Positions 36,569 through 44,980 of a stretch of 64,000 bases of DNA are shown in pieces (the stretch's first letter is position 1; each line of letters starts with the position of its first letter). The notes below the pieces were generated by a model. That model saw nothing but the letters and a program-made list of their open reading frames with translations, was not told the DNA's origin and did no database searches. This DNA is from Roseitranquillus sp963776845. GTDB lineage: Bacteria > Pseudomonadota > Alphaproteobacteria > Rhodobacterales > Rhodobacteraceae. Location of the stretch: assembly GCA_963776845.1 (NCBI GenBank), contig CAVZOJ010000003.1:434001-498000 (forward strand). Direction: 5' to 3'. A program made the translations under genes and the position numbers.

Positions 36569-36802
36569 TCAGAGGGGCTCCGCGAGCATCGTCGCGGTGG
36601 CGACGTAGACCGGGACGCCGCCCGCGTCGCGCACGGTCACCACGTAGCTCTCGCGCTGTCCGTCGGCCATGTCGTCGCGGATGAGGTGAGCGAGTTCCCT
36701 CACGGCCATCTTTCGGGCGTGGTCGAGCGACGGCAACTCCTCGCCGAGTGAGTCCGTCGTGCGGCGCCTCCCGTCGTTTATGTCGAAGTAGAAGCGCTGC
36801 AT
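36569..36802 (-). CDS. DUF6894-type small protein
   Basis: The 77-residue protein starts MQRFYFDINDGRRRTTDSLG, with an RBS GGAGGC before the ATG at 36802. The pattern of an N-terminal YFD/YFH-type strand, a central DHARKMAVRELAHL helix and a C-terminal strand (YVVTVRDAGGVPVYVATATM) fits DUF6894. Function is unknown. It follows the Crp/Fnr regulator by 20 nt on the same strand and may be in its operon or regulon. Confidence 0.75.
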   Translation of the reverse strand: MQRFYFDINDGRRRTTDSLGEELPSLDHARKMAVRELAHLIRDDMADGQRESYVVTVRDAGGVPVYVATATMLAEPL

Positions 36803-36822
36803 GTCAGCCTCCATGCACGGCA

Positions 36823-37548
36823 TCATTGCCACGGGCGTCCGAGGTGGAGGTAATTGGAGTTGAACTCCCCGAGGGTCGCGAGGGCCTCGAAGTCGGTGAT
36901 CTGGATGCGCCGATCCTGAAGCGACACGAGGCCGTCTTCGCGCAGGTTGCTCAGGACGCGCTGGACATGAACCTGCGAGATGCCGAGCAGATCGCCGAGA
37001 ACGACCTGCGTGTAGGGCATCGGGAACTGATGGCCGTAGGTGAGCCCGACCGTGTCGAGGCGGACATAGAGCTCGCAGAACAGATGCGCGAGCTGCTTTT
37101 CCGACGAGCGCCTGCCGACGTTGACCAGCCATTCCCGCAGGACCGCCTCGTCGACGAGGCTTGCCCAAACGCAAGCGCGTTCGATCGTTGGATAGTCCCG
37201 CAGGATCTCTTCCATCTCCTGCGCGGGGACGCGCGAGACGACACAGTCCGTCAGCGCGCCGATCGAGTGATCCATGCGTCCCAGGATGTAGATACGCAGG
37301 TCGCAGAAATCGCCGGGAAGCAGAAGCGCGACGATGGCGCGGCGCCCGTCCGGGAGATGCTTGTAGCGGCATGCCGTTCCCGAAAACACGACATGCACGT
37401 GGTCGGGGCGATCGTTCTCGACGATCAGGTCCTGCGTCGCCGAGAACGCGCGGGACTGCTGGGAAATGCGCTCGAGCCGGTCGATGTCGGCCTGCCGAAG
37501 GTCGGCGCCGAAGTGAAGTTTGCGCGTCAGTGAAGTCAGATTGTTCAT
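36823..37548 (-). CDS. Crp/Fnr-family transcription regulator
   Basis: The 241-residue protein has a cyclic-nucleotide-binding-like beta-roll (about residues 20-130; DLIVENDRPDHVHVVFSGTA, ALLLPGDFCDLRIYI) and a C-terminal winged helix (about 165-235; TQVVLGDLLGISQVHVQRVL with recognition helix, then REDGLVSLQDRRIQI). No Fnr-type Cys cluster is visible and the cAMP-contact residues of CRP are not conserved, so the ligand is unknown. It lies 9 nt after a histidine kinase gene on the same strand, an arrangement suggesting joint stress or light signalling, which is inference. Confidence 0.88.
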   Translation of the reverse strand: MNNLTSLTRKLHFGADLRQADIDRLERISQQSRAFSATQDLIVENDRPDHVHVVFSGTACRYKHLPDGRRAIVALLLPGDFCDLRIYILGRMDHSIGALTDCVVSRVPAQEMEEILRDYPTIERACVWASLVDEAVLREWLVNVGRRSSEKQLAHLFCELYVRLDTVGLTYGHQFPMPYTQVVLGDLLGISQVHVQRVLSNLREDGLVSLQDRRIQITDFEALATLGEFNSNYLHLGRPWQ

Positions 37549-37557
37549 GAAATCCTT

Positions 37558-38186
37558 TTAGATCGGCCAGCGGATCGAGACCGAGTGCCCCACTCCGTCG
37601 GCTGAGCCTTGCTCCATGAGGCCGTCGAGACCTAGCGCGAGTGTCTCCACCAGCCCAGCGCCGCAATGACCGTTGCGCGCCTTTGCGTGCGACCTTTCCG
37701 CAGCCGCCCGGGCGCCAATTCCGTCATCTCGTACGGTGAGCCTAGCATGCTTTGGTCCGCTGCGGAGAAAAGTCACATGAATCGTGCCGGAGCGGCCTTC
37801 GGGGAAGGCGTGCTTCAGGGCGTTCATCAGCAATACGTGGGCGATCAGGCTGGCGTCGTTGGCCTTTCGGGGGCTCAGGGCGATGGTCTCGTCGATCTCG
37901 GTCGAGATCTCGACATGACCGTTGCAGAGGCGCTGCCATCGCTTGGACATCACCTCGATACGGGAGCCGAGCCCGACCTCGCCGGACCCGTTCAGGCCCC
38001 TGTTAAGGTCGGCAAGGATGTCGGTCAGTTCTGCGAGGTAGGTCAGCGACGTCCTAGCCTCTTCGCCTTGGGCGGCGCGGAGTTCCCTGCGGGTCAGCGT
38101 GGAAAGGATCTGAAGGGAATTCAGATATCTGTGCTCGGCCTCACGCGCCCGGACGCTGTCGTCGAAAATTGCGTTCAGCTCGCTGA
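37558..38186 (-). CDS. Short HWE/HisKA_2-type sensor histidine kinase, start codon abnormal
   Basis: The frame is open from just after a TAG (38187-38189). It encodes SELNAIFDDSVRAREAEH then RYLNSLQILSTLTRREL (H-box with the phospho-accepting His), an ATPase N-box LLMNALKHAFPEG, DDGIG, and GAGLVETLALGLDG near the end. About 209 residues without a sensor domain is plausible for single-module kinases. The first codon at the expected place is ATC, nine bases after AAGAGG; no ATG occurs until 37953, inside the protein. Either the start has mutated from ATG to ATC or the base is miscalled. It precedes the Crp/Fnr gene by 9 nt. Confidence 0.65.
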
Positions 38187-38310
38187 TCTAAGTCGGCCTC
38201 TTGCGCGTCCCATCTCGATTGCCCCTGAAGGGAAGCGTCGGGGGCAAATTGGGAACGCAGGCGTATGCCCCCGACAAAAGGAGGATCAGCCATGGCGCGG
38301 AGAAGTCGCG

Positions 38311-38324
38311 ACAACATATGTTGT
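38311..38324. promoter_or_regulatory. Perfect 14-bp palindrome between kinase and sqdB
   Basis: ACAACATATGTTGT is a perfect AT-rich dyad in otherwise GC-rich DNA, between the divergent kinase and sqdB genes (intergenic 38187-38461). Its position fits an operator for either direction. It may equally be chance; no regulator is known to me for it. The rest of this intergenic stretch shows no gene. Confidence 0.25.
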
Positions 38325-38461
38325 AGGCTGCAGCCAATTCCTGCTTGACGTGAGGTGAACCTCCGGCACATCGCGGCGACATCCGGAACAGTGTCATCGT
38401 CACGCAGCTATGCTAGCGGCGGGCAGGCACATGACCGATGCGCGAGTCGAGGAGAAGCGGC

Positions 38462-39694
38462 GTGACGAGCGGGAAGAAGATCGCGGTTCTGGGCGGGGAC
38501 GGGTTTGTGGGCTGGCCCACCTGTCTGCACCTGAGCGAGACGGGGCACGAGGTGCATATCGTCGACAACCTGAGCCGCCGGTGGATCGACACCGAACTCG
38601 GGGTGCAGTCGCTGACGCCGATGGATTCGATCCAGGAGCGGTGCCGGATCTGGCATGAGGTGACCGGGCGGCGGATCCACTTCCACCTGCTCGACGTCGC
38701 GAAGGAGTACGAGCGGCTGAAAGGGTGGATTTCCGAGCACGCGCCGGACGCGGTGATCCACTTTGCCGAGCAGCGGGCGGCGCCCTATTCGATGAAGACC
38801 GACCGGCACAAGGTCTACACCGTCGGCAACAACGTCAACGCCACGCACAACGTGCTGGCGGCGCTGGTCGAGACCGGCGTCGACGCGCACCTGGTGCATC
38901 TGGGGACGATGGGGGTCTACGGGTACTCCAACGTCGGCGCGGCGATCCCGGAGGGGTATCTGGACGTCGAGGTGGAGAACCTGGAGGGCGAGAAGAAGCC
39001 GCTGGAGATCCTGTACCCGACGCGGCCGGGCTCGGTCTACCACATGACCAAGAGCCTCGATCAGATCCTGTTCCAGTTCTACGCGCAGAACGACGGCCTG
39101 CGGATCACCGACCTTCACCAGGGTATCGTCTGGGGGACGCATACCGACCAGACCAAGCGGCACGTGCAGCTGATCAACCGCTTCGACTATGACGGCGACT
39201 ACGGCACGGTGCTGAACCGGTTCCTGATCCAGGCGGCGATCGGCCATCCGCTGACCGTGCACGGCACCGGCGGGCAGACGCGCGCCTTCATCCACATCCA
39301 GGACAGCGTGCGCTGCATCGAGCTGGCGCTGGGCGATCCGCCCGCGGCGGGCGACCGGGTGCGGATCTTCAACCAGATGACCGAGACGCACCGGGTGCGC
39401 GACCTGGCCGAGATGGTGGCCGGCCTTACCGGGGCGCGGGTGGCCTACCTGCCGAACCCGCGAAAGGAGGCCGAGGAGAACGACCTCGTGGTGCGCAACG
39501 AGCAGTTCCTGGCGCTGGGACTGGAGCCGACGACGCTGTCCGCGGGGTTGCTCGAGGAGGTCGTCGAGGTGGCGAAGAAGTTCGCCTACAGGATCGACCG
39601 CAAGCGGGTGCCGGCGGTCAGCGCCTGGACGCGCGAGCTGGGCAGCCGGGTCGAGCGCGACCCCGAGGCCCGGGCACTGCGCAGCGCATCGTGA
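38462..39694 (+). CDS. sqdB: UDP-sulfoquinovose synthase
   Basis: First committed enzyme for the plant-type sulfolipid SQDG: it joins UDP-glucose and sulfite using bound NAD. It is an extended SDR of 410 residues. The Rossmann motif is GGDGFVGWP near residue 11; the signature HFAEQRAAPYSM aligns with the SQD1 sulfite/substrate region; then comes TMGVYGYSN and YHMTKSLDQ (Tyr-x3-Lys), with HQGIVWGTHTDQT following. GTG 38462 is chosen because AGGAG lies seven bases before it and the ATG at 38438 has no RBS. It heads the sqdB-sqdD-sqdC operon, a set known from Rhodobacter sphaeroides. Confidence 0.93.
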   Translation: MTSGKKIAVLGGDGFVGWPTCLHLSETGHEVHIVDNLSRRWIDTELGVQSLTPMDSIQERCRIWHEVTGRRIHFHLLDVAKEYERLKGWISEHAPDAVIHFAEQRAAPYSMKTDRHKVYTVGNNVNATHNVLAALVETGVDAHLVHLGTMGVYGYSNVGAAIPEGYLDVEVENLEGEKKPLEILYPTRPGSVYHMTKSLDQILFQFYAQNDGLRITDLHQGIVWGTHTDQTKRHVQLINRFDYDGDYGTVLNRFLIQAAIGHPLTVHGTGGQTRAFIHIQDSVRCIELALGDPPAAGDRVRIFNQMTETHRVRDLAEMVAGLTGARVAYLPNPRKEAEENDLVVRNEQFLALGLEPTTLSAGLLEEVVEVAKKFAYRIDRKRVPAVSAWTRELGSRVERDPEARALRSAS

Positions 39695-39782
39695 GCGGCG
39701 CCGGGGTGCCGCCGGACATGGCAGGACGGGGGCGCCCGCGCCGGGCGGCCGGCGCTGAGGGCGAGGCGCGCGGGCGGCGCGG

Positions 39783-40586
39783 ATGACCGGCCGCGCCTAT
39801 GTCACGCTGGTCACGAACGCCGACTTTGCGCGCGGCGCGGCGGCGCTGCTGCGGTCGCTGGAGCTGAGCGGGACGACAGCGGACAGGGTCGTGATGCACA
39901 CCGCGGCGGTGCCCGAGGCGGCGCTGGTGCCGTTGCGGGCGCGCGGCGCGCGGCTGGTGCCGGTCGAGCTGCTGCCGGTCTCGCCCGAGTTCGCGGCGCG
40001 GCACGCGAGGGATTCGCTGCACGGCGCCGCGCCCTTCACCAAGGGCGAGAAGCCGGTCTTCCACACGCCGCTCGACAACTTCGCCAAGCTGCGGCTGTGG
40101 GAGCTCGACTACGAACGGGTCGTGTTCCTGGATGCCGACACGCTGGTCCTGCGCAACGTCGACCGGCTGTTCGAGTACCCCGAGTTCAGCGCGGCGCCGA
40201 ACGTCTACGAGAGCCTCGCGGATTTCCACCGGATGAACTCGGGCGTGTTCGTCGCGCGCCCCTCGGCCGCGACGTTCCGGGCGATGCTCTCCGCCCTCGA
40301 CGCGCCGGGGGCGTTCTGGCGGCGGACGGACCAGACTTTCCTGCAGAGCTACTTTCCGGATTGGCATGGGCTGCCGGTGTTCGACAACATGCTGCAGTAC
40401 GTCTGGATCAACCTGCCGGAGCTCTGGGACTGGGGGAGCATCCGGATCGTGCACTACCAGTACGAGAAGCCCTGGCAGGCCGGGCACGCCAAGGCGGCGC
40501 GCCTGCGGCCGCTGATCGAGCTGTGGCAGGCCTACGCCGGGGACGGGCCGGTACCGGACCTGGGCCGGCTGCCCGGAGCGGCATGA
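39783..40586 (+). CDS. sqdD: SqdD-type glycosyltransferase (family 8)
   Basis: The 267-residue GT8/glycogenin-like enzyme has the metal-nucleotide motif FLDADTLV (Asp-x-Asp, about residue 116). Other family blocks are RAYVTLVTNADFARGAAALL at the start, MNSGVFVARP, DNMLQYVWINLPELWDW, and HYQYEKPW near the C terminus. In R. sphaeroides SqdD is required for sulfolipid assembly and is thought to handle transfer of sulfoquinovose. An 88-nt GC-rich gap follows sqdB. The stop overlaps the sqdC start (ATGA). Confidence 0.87.
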   Translation: MTGRAYVTLVTNADFARGAAALLRSLELSGTTADRVVMHTAAVPEAALVPLRARGARLVPVELLPVSPEFAARHARDSLHGAAPFTKGEKPVFHTPLDNFAKLRLWELDYERVVFLDADTLVLRNVDRLFEYPEFSAAPNVYESLADFHRMNSGVFVARPSAATFRAMLSALDAPGAFWRRTDQTFLQSYFPDWHGLPVFDNMLQYVWINLPELWDWGSIRIVHYQYEKPWQAGHAKAARLRPLIELWQAYAGDGPVPDLGRLPGAA

Positions 40587-41446
40587 GGGTCGCGGTCACG
40601 GGCGGAACCGGCCTCGTCGGGCATTTCATCGTCGAGCGGCTGGTGGCGGCGGGGCACGAGGTGACGCTGCTGTCGCGCCGGGCGCCGGCGGCGGGATTGC
40701 CGCACCGCGAGTTCGCGTTGGGGACGGTGCCGGACTTGCGCGGCATCGACGCGCTCGTACACGCGGCGCTGGATCATGAGCCCGACCGGTACCGCGGCGG
40801 GGAGGGGGCCGACGCGCCGGGCTTTCTGTCGCGCAATCTGGGCGGCACGGTCGCGCTGTTCGCGGCGGCGCGGGAGGCTGGCTTCGGCCGGGTCGTGTTC
40901 CTGTCGACGCGCGCCGTCTACGGCGCCTATCCGCCCGGAACATCGCTCACCGAGGAGATGCCGCCGCGCCCCGATACGCTCTACGGGCACGTCAAGCGGG
41001 AGGCCGAGGTGGTGCTTGCGCGGCTTTCTGCGGATGACTTCGTCGGCACCAGCCTGCGGGTCACGGGCACCTACGGCCCGGCCCCGGCGGGGCGCGAGCA
41101 CAAGTGGGCGAGCCTGTTCCGGGAGTTCGCGGCGGGGGCGGAGATCGCGCCGCGGGTCGGCACCGAAGTGCACGGCGAGGACGTCGCGGCCGCCGTCGAC
41201 CTGGTCCTGGCCGAGGGGCAGGGCGGCGTGTTGAACGTCTCGGACATCGTGCTCGACCGAGCCGACCTTCTTGCGGAATACGCGCGGATCGCCGGTGTCG
41301 AGGGGCGCGTGCCGGGCCGGGCCGATCCCGCCTCCGTCAGTGCGATGGCGACTGGACGGCTGAGATCCTTGGGCTGGAGGCCGCGCGGCCGAGGCGGGTT
41401 TGGTGCGGCATTGCAGGCGATGTGCGGCGCGGCCTGCGGGACTTGA
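40583..41446 (+). CDS. sqdC: SqdC-type NAD-dependent epimerase/reductase
   Basis: The 287-residue extended SDR has the cofactor motif VTGGTGLVGHF at residue 5, active-site STRAVYGAYP and YGHVK (Tyr-x3-Lys). The ATG overlaps the sqdD stop, so the two are translationally coupled. In R. sphaeroides sqdC mutants accumulate an altered sulfolipid precursor, and SqdC is regarded as a reductase acting after SqdB; that assignment is carried over by operon position and family. It ends 50 nt before secE. Confidence 0.85.
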   Translation: MRVAVTGGTGLVGHFIVERLVAAGHEVTLLSRRAPAAGLPHREFALGTVPDLRGIDALVHAALDHEPDRYRGGEGADAPGFLSRNLGGTVALFAAAREAGFGRVVFLSTRAVYGAYPPGTSLTEEMPPRPDTLYGHVKREAEVVLARLSADDFVGTSLRVTGTYGPAPAGREHKWASLFREFAAGAEIAPRVGTEVHGEDVAAAVDLVLAEGQGGVLNVSDIVLDRADLLAEYARIAGVEGRVPGRADPASVSAMATGRLRSLGWRPRGRGGFGAALQAMCGAACGT

Positions 41447-41496
41447 TCCAACCTGCGTGACACGTTAGGTGCGCGTCTTCGAGGAGAGGACGCGAG

Positions 41497-41697
41497 ATGG
41501 CGGCACGGACGAATCCGCTGCAATTCGTGCAGCAGGTCAGGGCGGAGATCGCGAAGGTGGTGTGGCCCACCCGACGCGAGACGCTGATGACCACGGTGAT
41601 GGTCTTCATCATGGCCACGCTGACGGCGATCTTCTTCTTCTTCGTGGATTTCCTGATCCGCAACGGGCTGGAGCTGATCCTCACGTTCTTCGGTTGA
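41497..41697 (+). CDS. secE: Preprotein translocase subunit SecE
   Basis: The 66-residue single-helix form of SecE is typical of non-enteric bacteria: an amphipathic N-terminal part (FVQQVRAEIAKVVWPTRRET) and one membrane helix (TVMVFIMATLTAIFFFFVDF). It stabilises SecY in the inner membrane. The ATG follows GAGGAGAGGACGCGAG. It is followed by nusG after 140 nt, as in most bacteria. Confidence 0.96.
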   Translation: MAARTNPLQFVQQVRAEIAKVVWPTRRETLMTTVMVFIMATLTAIFFFFVDFLIRNGLELILTFFG

Positions 41698-41837
41698 GCC
41701 TTGCGGAGCGGTACGTCCGGCGCTATTGGGGCGCCACTCCCGGCTTTGAAGGCGTGCGGGCGATTCGCGTCGCGCGCCGCTTTTGTCTTCGGGAACCATG
41801 AAAACTTCGCGGCTTGACGGCCGAGGGGACGAGATAG

Positions 41838-42371
41838 ATGGCGAAGCGGTGGTATTCGGTGAGTGTGCTCTCGAACTTCGAGAAGAAGGTCGCGGAGCAG
41901 ATCCGGCATTCCGTCGCCGACGCCTCGCTCGAGAACGAGATCGAGGAGGTCCTGGTCCCCACCGAGGAAGTCATCGAGATCCGCCGCGGCAAGAAGGTCC
42001 CGACCGAGCGCCGGTTCATGCCGGGCTACGTCCTGGTGCGGATGGAGATGTCGGACAGGGCCTATCACCTGATCACGTCGATCAATCGCGTGACCGGCTT
42101 CCTCGGGCCGCAGGGCAAGCCGATGCCGATGCGTGACGACGAGGTCAACGGCATCCTGAACCGCGTCGAGGAGGGCGAGGCGTCGCCGCGCCAGCTGATC
42201 CACTTCGACATCGGCGAGCGGGTGAAGGTCACCGACGGGCCGTTCGAGGATTTCGACGGCATGGTCGAGGAAGTGGACGAGGACAACCAGCGCCTGAAGG
42301 TGATGGTGTCGATCTTTGGCCGGGCCACCCCGGTGGAGCTGGAATTCGCTCAGGTCGCCAAGCAGGGCTGA
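41838..42371 (+). CDS. nusG: Transcription termination/antitermination factor NusG
   Basis: The 177-residue elongation factor binds RNA polymerase and links it to Rho and the ribosome. The NGN domain (KRWYSVSVLSNFEKKVAEQI; RRFMPGYVLVRMEM; TGFLGP) is followed by a C-terminal KOW domain (GERVKVTDGPFEDFDGMVEE). It lies between secE and the L11/L1 genes. Confidence 0.97.
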   Translation: MAKRWYSVSVLSNFEKKVAEQIRHSVADASLENEIEEVLVPTEEVIEIRRGKKVPTERRFMPGYVLVRMEMSDRAYHLITSINRVTGFLGPQGKPMPMRDDEVNGILNRVEEGEASPRQLIHFDIGERVKVTDGPFEDFDGMVEEVDEDNQRLKVMVSIFGRATPVELEFAQVAKQG

Positions 42372-42476
42372 GTGCGACGCGTGGCAGGCGAGCCGGGCGC
42401 GCCCGGCGGACCGGACCACGCCAACCGATCCCGAGGGACGCGTCCCTGCGGGAGTTGAGAAGAGGAGAGGCCACGA

Positions 42477-42905
42477 ATGGCCAAGAAGATGATCGGCAGC
42501 CTCAAGCTGCAAGTGAAGGCGGGGCAGGCGAACCCGTCACCGCCGGTCGGTCCGGCGCTGGGCCAGCGCGGCATCAACATCATGGAGTTCTGCAAGGCCT
42601 TCAACGCGCGCACGCAGGAGATGGAGCCCGGTGCGCCGTGTCCGGTGGTGATCACATACTACCAGGACAAGTCCTTCACGATGGACATCAAGACGCCGCC
42701 GGCGTCGTTCTTCCTGAAGAAGGCGGCCAAGAAGAACTCCGGCGCCAAGCTGCCGGGCCGCGAGACCGTGGGTTCGGTCACGACGGCGCAGCTGCGGGAG
42801 ATCGCCGAGGCCAAGATGAAGGACCTCAACGCCAACGACGTCGAATCTGCGATGAAGATCATCCTCGGGTCCGCGAACTCGATGGGAATCGAGGTGAGGG
42901 GCTGA
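42477..42905 (+). CDS. rplK: 50S ribosomal protein L11
   Basis: A 142-residue GTPase-centre protein that binds 23S rRNA. Visible blocks are LKLQVKAGQANPSPPVGPAL, GQRGINIMEFCKAFNA and SANSMGIEVRG at the end. The preceding gap (42372-42476) contains a perfect 16-nt palindrome GCCGGGCGCGCCCGGC (42392-42407) and GGGACGCGTCCC (42435-42446), possible leader structures. The stop shares one base with the rplA start. Confidence 0.97.
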   Translation: MAKKMIGSLKLQVKAGQANPSPPVGPALGQRGINIMEFCKAFNARTQEMEPGAPCPVVITYYQDKSFTMDIKTPPASFFLKKAAKKNSGAKLPGRETVGSVTTAQLREIAEAKMKDLNANDVESAMKIILGSANSMGIEVRG

Positions 42906-43612
42906 TGGGCAAGATCGGTAAGCGTCTGACGGCGGCGCGTGAAGCGGTCGCAGGCAAGGAAAACCTCAGCGTCGAGGAGGCCGTGAAGCTCGTGAAGTCG
43001 AGCGCGTCGGCCAAGTTCGACGAGACGGTCGAGATCGCGATGAACCTGGGCGTCGATCCGCGCCATGCCGACCAGATGGTCCGTGGCACGGTGAACCTGC
43101 CGAACGGCACCGGCAAGACGGTGCGCGTCGCGGTGTTCGCGCGGGGCCCGAAGGCCGAGGAGGCCGAGAAGGCGGGTGCCGACATCGTCGGTGCCGAGGA
43201 CCTGATGGAGCAGATCCAGAACGGTCAGATCAACTTCGACCGCTGCATCGCGACGCCCGACATGATGCCGATCGTCGGCCGGCTGGGAAAGATCCTCGGG
43301 CCTCGGAACCTGATGCCGAACCCCAAGGTCGGCACGGTGACGATGGACGTGGCCGAGGCGATCCAGGCGGCGAAGGGCGGCCAGGTGCAGTTCAAGACCG
43401 AGAAGGCGGGCGTCATCCACGCCGGCGTCGGCAAGGCGAGCTTTGACGCCGACAAGCTGGTCGAGAACGTGCGCGCGTTTGTCGGCGCGGTGGCGAGGGC
43501 CAAGCCGTCGGGCGCGAAGGGCACCTACATGGAAAAGGTGAGCCTCACCTCGACCATGGGTCCTTCGGTCACTGTCGACATCGTGTCGGCGACGGGCAAC
43601 GCGCCCGCCTGA
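42905..43612 (+). CDS. rplA: 50S ribosomal protein L1
   Basis: The 235-residue L1-stalk protein starts MGKIGKRLTAAREAV; the longer open frame upstream overlaps rplK and is rejected. Signatures are VEIAMNLGVDPRHADQMVRG, GTVNLPNGTGKTVRVAVF, and GRLGKILGPRNLMPNPKVGT. It is a known translational repressor of the L11 operon in E. coli, so autoregulation through the rplK leader is plausible. Confidence 0.97.
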   Translation: MGKIGKRLTAAREAVAGKENLSVEEAVKLVKSSASAKFDETVEIAMNLGVDPRHADQMVRGTVNLPNGTGKTVRVAVFARGPKAEEAEKAGADIVGAEDLMEQIQNGQINFDRCIATPDMMPIVGRLGKILGPRNLMPNPKVGTVTMDVAEAIQAAKGGQVQFKTEKAGVIHAGVGKASFDADKLVENVRAFVGAVARAKPSGAKGTYMEKVSLTSTMGPSVTVDIVSATGNAPA

Positions 43613-43643
43613 GAGATTTGCCCCGGGGCGTCCCGGGGCGGAT

Positions 43644-43841
43644 GACGGGGCGTCTGTTGCCCCGTCCTGTCCGAGACGGAGGGTTGGGTCGTCTGACCCA
43701 ATAATTCCTTCCTGAGACGGGGCCATGTCGGAACTGTCGGGTGCGCTCGGCGGTCTTGGCGGGTCCCAGCGGACCCGAAAGGCTCCGGACCTCTCGTCCG
43801 GAGCAACTTGAGCCGGGGGAAACCCCAACTTGGAGTGAACT
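43644..43841 (+). promoter_or_regulatory. Structured leader of rplJ-rplL (L10-type leader)
   Basis: The 229-nt space before rplJ holds several stable hairpins: GACGGGGC/GCCCCGTC (43644-43666), TTGGGTC/GACCCAA (43684-43701), GGGTCC/GGACCC (43761-43776) and CTCCGGAC/GTCCGGAG (43783-43803). L10-L12 complexes repress their own mRNA through such a leader in many bacteria. The exact L10 kink-turn site is not assignable by eye. Confidence 0.55.
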
Positions 43842-44360
43842 GTGGATAGAGCCCAGAAAGAGAAAGTGGTCGACGAGCTCGGCCAGATCTTCGAGAGCTC
43901 TGGCGTCGTGGTGGTTGCCCACTACCAAGGCCTCACGGTGAAGGAGATGCAGGACCTGCGCGCACGCATGCGTGAAGCGGGCGGGTCCGTGCGCGTTGCC
44001 AAGAACAGGCTCGCCAAGATCGCCCTCGAGGGCAAGCCGAGCGCATCGCTCGCCGAGCACCTCACGGGCATGACCGTGCTTTCCTATTCCGAGGACCCCG
44101 TGGCGGCAGCCAAGGTCGCGGAAGCGTACGCCAAGGACAACAAGAAGTTCGAGATCCTTGGCGGCGCGATGGGGGAGACGGCCCTGGACCGGGCCGGTGT
44201 CAAGGCAGTGTCGGAAATGCCGTCGCGCGAGGAGCTCATCGCTTCGATCGTCGGCTGCATCGCCGCCCCTGCCAGCAACATCGCCGGTGCGATTGGCGCC
44301 CCTGCTTCGAACATCGCGAGCATCCTCTCGACCATCGAGGAACGCGCCGAGGCCGCCTGA
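43842..44360 (+). CDS. rplJ: 50S ribosomal protein L10
   Basis: The 172-residue base of the L7/L12 stalk. The start is GTG, with GGAG six bases upstream. N-terminal rRNA-binding part: KVVDELGQIFESSGVVVVAH, KNRLAKIALEG. C-terminal helix for L12 binding: SNIAGAIGAPASNIASILST. It heads the rplJ-rplL unit behind a structured leader. Confidence 0.96.
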   Translation: MDRAQKEKVVDELGQIFESSGVVVVAHYQGLTVKEMQDLRARMREAGGSVRVAKNRLAKIALEGKPSASLAEHLTGMTVLSYSEDPVAAAKVAEAYAKDNKKFEILGGAMGETALDRAGVKAVSEMPSREELIASIVGCIAAPASNIAGAIGAPASNIASILSTIEERAEAA

Positions 44361-44418
44361 CGGCCTCGAGCGGGTTGATTGCCCGACGTTGGAACACATT
44401 TAGGACTGGATAACTGAC

Positions 44419-44802
44419 ATGGCTGATCTGAAGAAACTTGCCGAAGAGATCGTGGGTCTGACCCTGCTCGAGGCGCAGGAACTGAAAACCATCCTGAAGG
44501 ACGAGTACGGCATCGAACCCGCAGCGGGCGGCGCCGTCATGATGGCTGGCCCCGCGGCCGGCGGCGAAGCAGCGGCGGCGGAAGAGGAGAAGACGGAGTT
44601 CGACGTCATCCTCAAGTCCGCGGGTGCGGCGAAGATCAACGTCATCAAGGAAGTCCGGGCGATCACCGGACTGGGCCTGAAGGAAGCCAAGGACCTCGTC
44701 GAGGCCGGCGGCAAGGCCGTGAAGGAAGGCGTCTCGAAAGAAGAGGCCGAGACGATCAAGGGCAAGCTCGAAGCGGCGGGTGCCGAAATCGAGCTGAAGT
44801 GA
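44419..44802 (+). CDS. rplL: 50S ribosomal protein L7/L12
   Basis: A 127-residue multicopy stalk protein that recruits translational GTPases. N-terminal dimer domain (LKKLAEEIVGLTLLEAQELK), Ala/Gly-rich hinge, and C-terminal domain with KINVIKEVRAITGLGLKEAK and VEAGGKAVKEGVSKEEAE. A strong hairpin follows 35 nt later. Confidence 0.97.
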   Translation: MADLKKLAEEIVGLTLLEAQELKTILKDEYGIEPAAGGAVMMAGPAAGGEAAAAEEEKTEFDVILKSAGAAKINVIKEVRAITGLGLKEAKDLVEAGGKAVKEGVSKEEAETIKGKLEAAGAEIELK

Positions 44803-44837
44803 TTTGTCGCGGCCGCTGCGCCGCGGCATGAGATACG

Positions 44838-44868
44838 GCCGGTTCCGGAGGCATCATCCGGGGCCGGC
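44838..44868 (+). terminator. Strong hairpin between rplL and rpoB (terminator or attenuator)
   Basis: A 12-bp stem, GCCGGTTCCGGA with TCCGGGGCCGGC (two G-T wobbles), closes a 7-nt loop and is followed by TTTCCGCTTCC. The position fits the known partial termination between rplL and rpoB that lowers rpoBC expression relative to ribosomal proteins. Confidence 0.6.
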
Positions 44869-44894
44869 TTTCCGCTTCCCGGTGAGGACCTATG

Positions 44895-44980
44895 TAAGGG
44901 GTCTTCTCCAGGGTGCGGTTCGACGGATCGGGCGGCGACCGGTGGGACGGTGGCCAGGTATTGATCCGGAAGACCCCTTA
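44895..44980 (+). promoter_or_regulatory. Long-range inverted repeat in the rpoB leader
   Basis: TAAGGGGTCTTC (44895-44906) is exactly complementary to GAAGACCCCTTA (44969-44980), enclosing 62 nt, about 60 nt before the rpoB start. It could form the base of an mRNA processing stem (RNase III-like) or a leader switch. No function is known to me. Confidence 0.45.
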
